Assembly: GCF_042675645.1 (NCBI RefSeq) | Contig: NZ_JBHTJH010000010.1 | Coordinates: 62,001 to 126,000 of the forward strand | Direction of reading: 5' to 3' | Length of the DNA: 64,000 nt | Source: Sungkyunkwania multivorans | GTDB lineage: Bacteria > Bacteroidota > Bacteroidia > Flavobacteriales > Flavobacteriaceae | In this document: piece by piece, positions 60,395 through 64,000 of the stretch | How positions within the stretch are numbered: the first letter of the stretch is position 1 | Layout: each line of letters opens with the position of its first letter | Made by a program: the position numbers and the translations under genes | Notes under the pieces: generated by a model | What the model was told of the DNA's origin: nothing | Seen by the model: only the letters and a program-made list of their open reading frames with translations | Database searches by the model: none

Positions 60395-61078
60395 ATGGAA
60401 CGACTACTTCATAATATAAAGGTTGTCATCAATGACAAGATCTATATCAAGGACCCGGAATCTTCCGACCTTGGTAAAAAGATCATAGAACATAGCATCC
60501 TATTGATCGATGAAATCGGTTTTGACAGGTTTACTTTCAAGAAACTCGGAGAAAAAATTGGTTCTAATGAAAGTTCTATTTACCGTTATTTTGAGAACAA
60601 GCATAAATTACTCCTCTATCTGGCATCCTGGTATTGGGGGTGGTTAGAGTATCGGTTGGTATTTGCTACCAATAGTATTTCCAATGCCAAGATCAAATTA
60701 CAGGTTGCCATTGATATTGTAACCAGTGCTCCCGAGTTGGACGGATCATTTTCGCATATCAATGAAAAAGTGCTCAATAATATAATTATCAATGAATATT
60801 CTAAATCCTTCTTGACAAAAGAGGTAGACATCGAAAACAAAGAAGGATACTTTTCTATTTACAAGCGCCTGGTCAATCGACTTCGAGAAATGATAGAGGA
60901 TGTAAATCCATCATATCCTTATCCCGCCTGTCTGGCCAGTACCATTTTAGAAGGTGCCTTGCATCAACATTTCATCAAAGACCATTTCCAGTCGATCACG
61001 GATTGCAATGGCAGCATTACACCATCCGATTATTTTTCGAACCTAGTCCAAAATGTTTTAACCAACCATCATGTCTAA
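60395..61078 (+). CDS. TetR-family transcriptional regulator
   Basis: A 227 aa regulator. The N-terminal helix-turn-helix has ILLIDEIGFDRFTFKKLGEKIGSNESSIYRYFENKHKLL (about 34-72), the classical TetR pattern. The C-terminal ligand domain is divergent. The ATG at 60395 was preferred over an in-frame GTG six codons upstream that overlaps the -7 element. The stop overlaps the ABC gene start by 8 bases, so the regulator is in the operon it probably controls. Confidence 0.9.
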   Translation: MERLLHNIKVVINDKIYIKDPESSDLGKKIIEHSILLIDEIGFDRFTFKKLGEKIGSNESSIYRYFENKHKLLLYLASWYWGWLEYRLVFATNSISNAKIKLQVAIDIVTSAPELDGSFSHINEKVLNNIIINEYSKSFLTKEVDIENKEGYFSIYKRLVNRLREMIEDVNPSYPYPACLASTILEGALHQHFIKDHFQSITDCNGSITPSDYFSNLVQNVLTNHHV

Positions 61079-62738
61079 AACTATACTCACCGCTTGGCAG
61101 CGATTCATAGGTCTTTTAGCACTAGACCGAAGAGATATTTTTCAAGTTTTTTACTACGCAGCTTTTGCTGGGCTAGTGAATCTATCATTACCACTGGGTA
61201 TACAGGCCATTATCAACCTGATCCAAGGAGCGCAGATAAGCACCTCATGGATCATCTTGGTCGTTATAGTAACATTGGGCGTGGCCTTTGTTGGGAGCCT
61301 GCAATTGATGCAGATGCGCATCATCGAAAACATTCAACAAAAGATCTTCACACGTTCCTCTTTTGAGTTTGCCTATCGATTTCCTAAGATCAAAATGAGC
61401 GAACTTCGCAACTATTATCCGCCGGAGTTGGCCAATCGCTTCTTTGATACGCTTACCATTCAAAAAGGGTTGTCGAAGATACTGATCGACTTTCCTGCGG
61501 CCCTACTGCAGATAATCTTTGGACTATTACTGCTGTCCTTTTACCATCCTTTCTTCATCATATATGGGCTACTGTTGCTGATATTGATATACGTCGTGTT
61601 TAAATATACTGCTCAGAGAGGGATGGAAACCAGCCTTAACGAATCAAAGAATAAATACAAGGTGGCCCATTGGTTACAAGAGATCGCTCGTTCTATCGTA
61701 AGCTTTAAACTTTCTGGAAGGACCTCACATGCATTGACGAAAAACGACCAGTTAGTGTTCGATTATTTGTCTTCACGAGAAAGCCATTTCAAAGTATTGG
61801 TGCTTCAATTCATTCAAATGATCGGTTTTAAAGTGCTCGTTACGGCCGGATTATTGGTCATTGGCGGTCTACTGGTACTTCAAGAGGAAATGAACATTGG
61901 CCAATTTGTCGCCGCAGAGATCATCATACTTTTGGTACTTTCATCTGTGGAAAAACTTATCACAGGGCTAGAATCCTTCTATGATGTACTGACCTCGCTA
62001 GAAAAATTGGGTCAAGTGGTAGATAAAGATCTAGAACCTCAAGAGGGTGAAAAACCATTCAAGGAAAACGAAGGATTTGTAGTAGAACTGGATGACATCA
62101 CGTATCACGTCCCTGAAAGTTCTAAGAAGATCATTCAAAATCTTAGTCTGACCATTACCCCAAGCTGTACCATTCTTATTCAAGGACCTAATAGCTCTGG
62201 CAAAACAACATTGTTAAGACTTATTGCAGGAATCCTAGAACCGACCGGAGGCAATATCTATGTCAATGATGTTTCGCTCAAAGGTATAAACCTTAACTAC
62301 TACCGTTCTCATGTGGGGCAATCGCTCACGGAAGAATCTCCTTTTGAAGGATCTATCCTCGATAATATCACCTTTGGTGATAAGAACGTCCCACGCGAAG
62401 ATGTGTACTGGGCATTAGAAAAAACAGGGCTTACCAAATTTGTTAAGGAACAAGACGAGGGATTACAAACCATCTTATATCCAGAAGGAAAACAAATTCC
62501 ATACACGATCTCTAAAAAGATCGTCCTTGCTAGAAGTATCGTCCGTAGACCAAGACTGTTGATCCTTAAAGATCCATTGGACCAGTTTGAAGAACAAGAG
62601 GCCTTAAGAGTTATGGATTTCTTAACAGCTCCAGAAAATCCTTGGGCGCTGGTCGTTGTAAGTCAAAATCAACAATGGGCAAAACGCTGTGGAAGGATCA
62701 TAACGATAGAGGAAGGTAGAATCATCAACGAAAGATAA
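61071..62738 (+). CDS. ABC transporter permease/ATPase with degenerate NBD
   Basis: A 555 aa half-transporter of the RTX/HlyB-like type: five to six membrane helices (about 20-300) and an ATP-binding domain (about 330-555). Walker A is intact (GPNSSGKTT, 372-380). The signature LSGGQ reads YTISK, and after Walker B (LLILKDP) the catalytic Glu is Pro, so the site may bind ATP but hydrolyse it poorly. There is no N-terminal C39-type domain. It is followed directly by a HlyD adaptor, which fits a type I-like exporter. Confidence 0.88.
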   Translation: MSKTILTAWQRFIGLLALDRRDIFQVFYYAAFAGLVNLSLPLGIQAIINLIQGAQISTSWIILVVIVTLGVAFVGSLQLMQMRIIENIQQKIFTRSSFEFAYRFPKIKMSELRNYYPPELANRFFDTLTIQKGLSKILIDFPAALLQIIFGLLLLSFYHPFFIIYGLLLLILIYVVFKYTAQRGMETSLNESKNKYKVAHWLQEIARSIVSFKLSGRTSHALTKNDQLVFDYLSSRESHFKVLVLQFIQMIGFKVLVTAGLLVIGGLLVLQEEMNIGQFVAAEIIILLVLSSVEKLITGLESFYDVLTSLEKLGQVVDKDLEPQEGEKPFKENEGFVVELDDITYHVPESSKKIIQNLSLTITPSCTILIQGPNSSGKTTLLRLIAGILEPTGGNIYVNDVSLKGINLNYYRSHVGQSLTEESPFEGSILDNITFGDKNVPREDVYWALEKTGLTKFVKEQDEGLQTILYPEGKQIPYTISKKIVLARSIVRRPRLLILKDPLDQFEEQEALRVMDFLTAPENPWALVVVSQNQQWAKRCGRIITIEEGRIINER

Positions 62739-62743
62739 CCGAA

Positions 62744-64000
62744 ATGCTAAATATTTCTCCAAATAAACTCAATAAAAAAATTGACCTTTCTAACTATAAG
62801 GCTATTACAAAGGTCTACAATAAAAAGCATTACAAACACTTCAATCGTTTTCTCAAGGTGTTTGGGGTAACCGCCTTTGTTTCGCTTTTTTTACCATGGA
62901 CTCAAAATATCACTGGTAGAGGTTATTTAACAACACTGACTCCCGAACAGCGTCCGCAGACCATTCAATCTCCGATTCCTGGTAAAATAGAAGAGTGGTA
63001 TGTGAGAGAAGGCGATTCTGTTGCGAAAGGAGATACCATTTTGCGTATTTCGGAGGTAAAGAATGAATATTTTGACCCTGATCTATTGTCAAGAACCAAT
63101 CAGCAGATCGTAGCAAAATCCTCAGCCGTTACATCGTATAAAGAAAAAGTAAAAGCGCTGAACAATCAGGTACAGGCATTGGCAAATGAGCGGCAGCTTA
63201 AGATCCAACAAGCCAAAAACAAGCTATTACAGTCGAAGCTTAAGGTTCAAAGCGACTCCATCGACCTAGAGGCTGCCAAAACGAACATTAAGATCGCACA
63301 GCGTCAGTTCGACCGAACCACTCAATTGGAGAGCGAAGGACTGAAAGCTGTTACCGATGTGGAAGAAAAACGTCTTAAATTACAGGAAACGCAAGCTAAG
63401 CTCATCTCGCAAGAGAATAAACTATTGGCCTCTAAGAATGAGGTTATCAATGCCCAAGTCGAACTAAGCAGGATCCATAATGAATATGCAAATAAGATCT
63501 CTAAAGCACAGAGCGACAAATTCACAGCACAATCGAATCAGTTCGATACTGAAGCACAAGTGACAAAACTTGAAAACGATTACACCAATTATAGTATTCG
63601 TACGGGCATGTACTATATTAGAGCACCACAGAGCGGTTATCTAAATAAGGCTATCAAAGCTGGTGTTGGTGAAACCTTTAAAGAGGGTGAGCAACTTATC
63701 AATATCATGCCTTCAAATTATGATATGGCCGTTGAGACCTTTATAGAGCCCATAGATCTCCCATTGATAAATATTGGTGAATCGGTCCGTTTGCGATTCG
63801 ATGGGTGGCCAGCCATCATCTTTAGTGGTTGGCCCAATGCAAGCACTGGAACTTATGGTGGAAAAGTAGTGGCCGTTGAGACCTTTATCAGCGATAATGG
63901 TAGGTATAGGGTCCTCGTTTCCCCAGACCCCGAAGAGGAGCCTTGGCCTGACGCTTTGCGTATAGGCACTGGCGTCAATACCTTTGCTTTACTCAACGAC
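62744..64000 (+). CDS. HlyD-family membrane fusion protein, cut by window edge
   Basis: 419 codons from an ATG at 62744, with no stop before the end. An N-terminal membrane segment (about 42-57) leads to a biotinyl-lipoyl half-motif (IQSPIPGKIEEWYVREGDSVAKG, about 78-100), a long coiled-coil hairpin (about 115-285), and the second half (IRAPQSGYLNKAIKAGVGETFKEGE). Beta-barrel segments follow. It links an inner-membrane ABC transporter to an outer-membrane TolC. The start is 5 bases after the ABC stop. A TolC gene probably follows beyond the window. Confidence 0.92.
   Translation, partial: MLNISPNKLNKKIDLSNYKAITKVYNKKHYKHFNRFLKVFGVTAFVSLFLPWTQNITGRGYLTTLTPEQRPQTIQSPIPGKIEEWYVREGDSVAKGDTILRISEVKNEYFDPDLLSRTNQQIVAKSSAVTSYKEKVKALNNQVQALANERQLKIQQAKNKLLQSKLKVQSDSIDLEAAKTNIKIAQRQFDRTTQLESEGLKAVTDVEEKRLKLQETQAKLISQENKLLASKNEVINAQVELSRIHNEYANKISKAQSDKFTAQSNQFDTEAQVTKLENDYTNYSIRTGMYYIRAPQSGYLNKAIKAGVGETFKEGEQLINIMPSNYDMAVETFIEPIDLPLINIGESVRLRFDGWPAIIFSGWPNASTGTYGGKVVAVETFISDNGRYRVLVSPDPEEEPWPDALRIGTGVNTFALLND

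Noticed and set aside
1..64000. CRISPR arrays, insertion sequences, prophage genes, rRNA
   Set aside because: No regularly spaced repeats, transposase or integrase motifs, phage structural genes or rRNA sequences were seen on either strand; the S74 segment at 33 kb is in a T9SS protein, not a phage module.

Overview
The window reads as chromosomal DNA of a marine-type member of the Flavobacteriaceae (Bacteroidota); I do not name a genus. The grounds are: promoters of the Bacteroidota form (TTTG or TTG, about 17-20 bases, then TAnnTTTG) before several genes; a T9SS C-terminal sorting domain; DUF1573, DUF6702 and DUF6747-like families; the birA | rsfS-ftsH-LUD-cdsA-psd-ACBP gene order; and a kynurenine route (kmo, kynU) of the kind used for NAD synthesis in this group. 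I see no rRNA, CRISPR array, prophage or insertion sequence. There is one intact tRNA (Gly, TCC).

Layout. 1-8.3 kb: housekeeping block (birA, rsfS, ftsH, LUD protein, cdsA, psd, ACBP, valS). 8.4-12.7 kb: DUF1573 protein, retropepsin-PDZ protein, aminotransferase, murB. 12.7-14.8 kb: a fasciclin lipid/secreted protein divergent from an ECF sigma factor and an RskA-type anti-sigma factor. 14.9-20 kb: small Cys-rich membrane protein, glycosyltransferase, second ECF sigma factor overlapping an atypical Nramp transporter, lipA, gap. 20-27.7 kb: TPR hybrid kinase, lpxK, Nif3-like protein, a cysteine-less zinc-ribbon relative, kmo, methyltransferase. 27.8-32.4 kb: AraC regulator, pirin, DoxX-like protein, a structured gene-poor stretch with two small ORFs and two matching promoters, AhpD-like protein, cupredoxin. 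32.5-36.4 kb: accessory patch with a T9SS/S74 protein, a lipoprotein ending in a cysteine-rich tail, a decayed two-component system and a 4Fe4S-GNAT fusion. 36.4-44 kb: lipoprotein, MFS transporter, a cNMP-domain histidine kinase next to a receiver/thioredoxin-reductase-like protein, second pirin, kynU. 44-52.9 kb: O-methyltransferase, GNAT, subtilase, PAP2, TatA, M1 peptidase, DUF6702, two carboxypeptidase-regulatory-domain proteins, dipeptidase E. 53-58 kb: tRNA-Gly with a broken duplicate, double GNAT, TolB-like propeller, Tat-exported M15 peptidase, M48 protease, small membrane protein, ankyrin protein. 58-64 kb: gpmI, monothiol thioredoxin lipoprotein, then a TetR / ABC / HlyD export operon running off the end.

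How it fits together. Most of the window is core metabolism and envelope upkeep (phospholipid, lipid A and peptidoglycan synthesis, protein quality control). The most distinctive parts are regulatory: two matching upstream boxes at exactly the same distance from two -7 elements around 31 kb; the sensor/redox pair at 38.5-41.6 kb; the fasciclin-ECF-RskA module; and the lipoprotein with a bacteriocin-like cysteine-rich end at 33.6 kb. Several proteins have kept their fold but lost hallmark residues (zinc ribbon, Nramp, cupredoxin, thioredoxin reductase-like, ABC NBD). All calls rest on reading the sequence; no database search was run.
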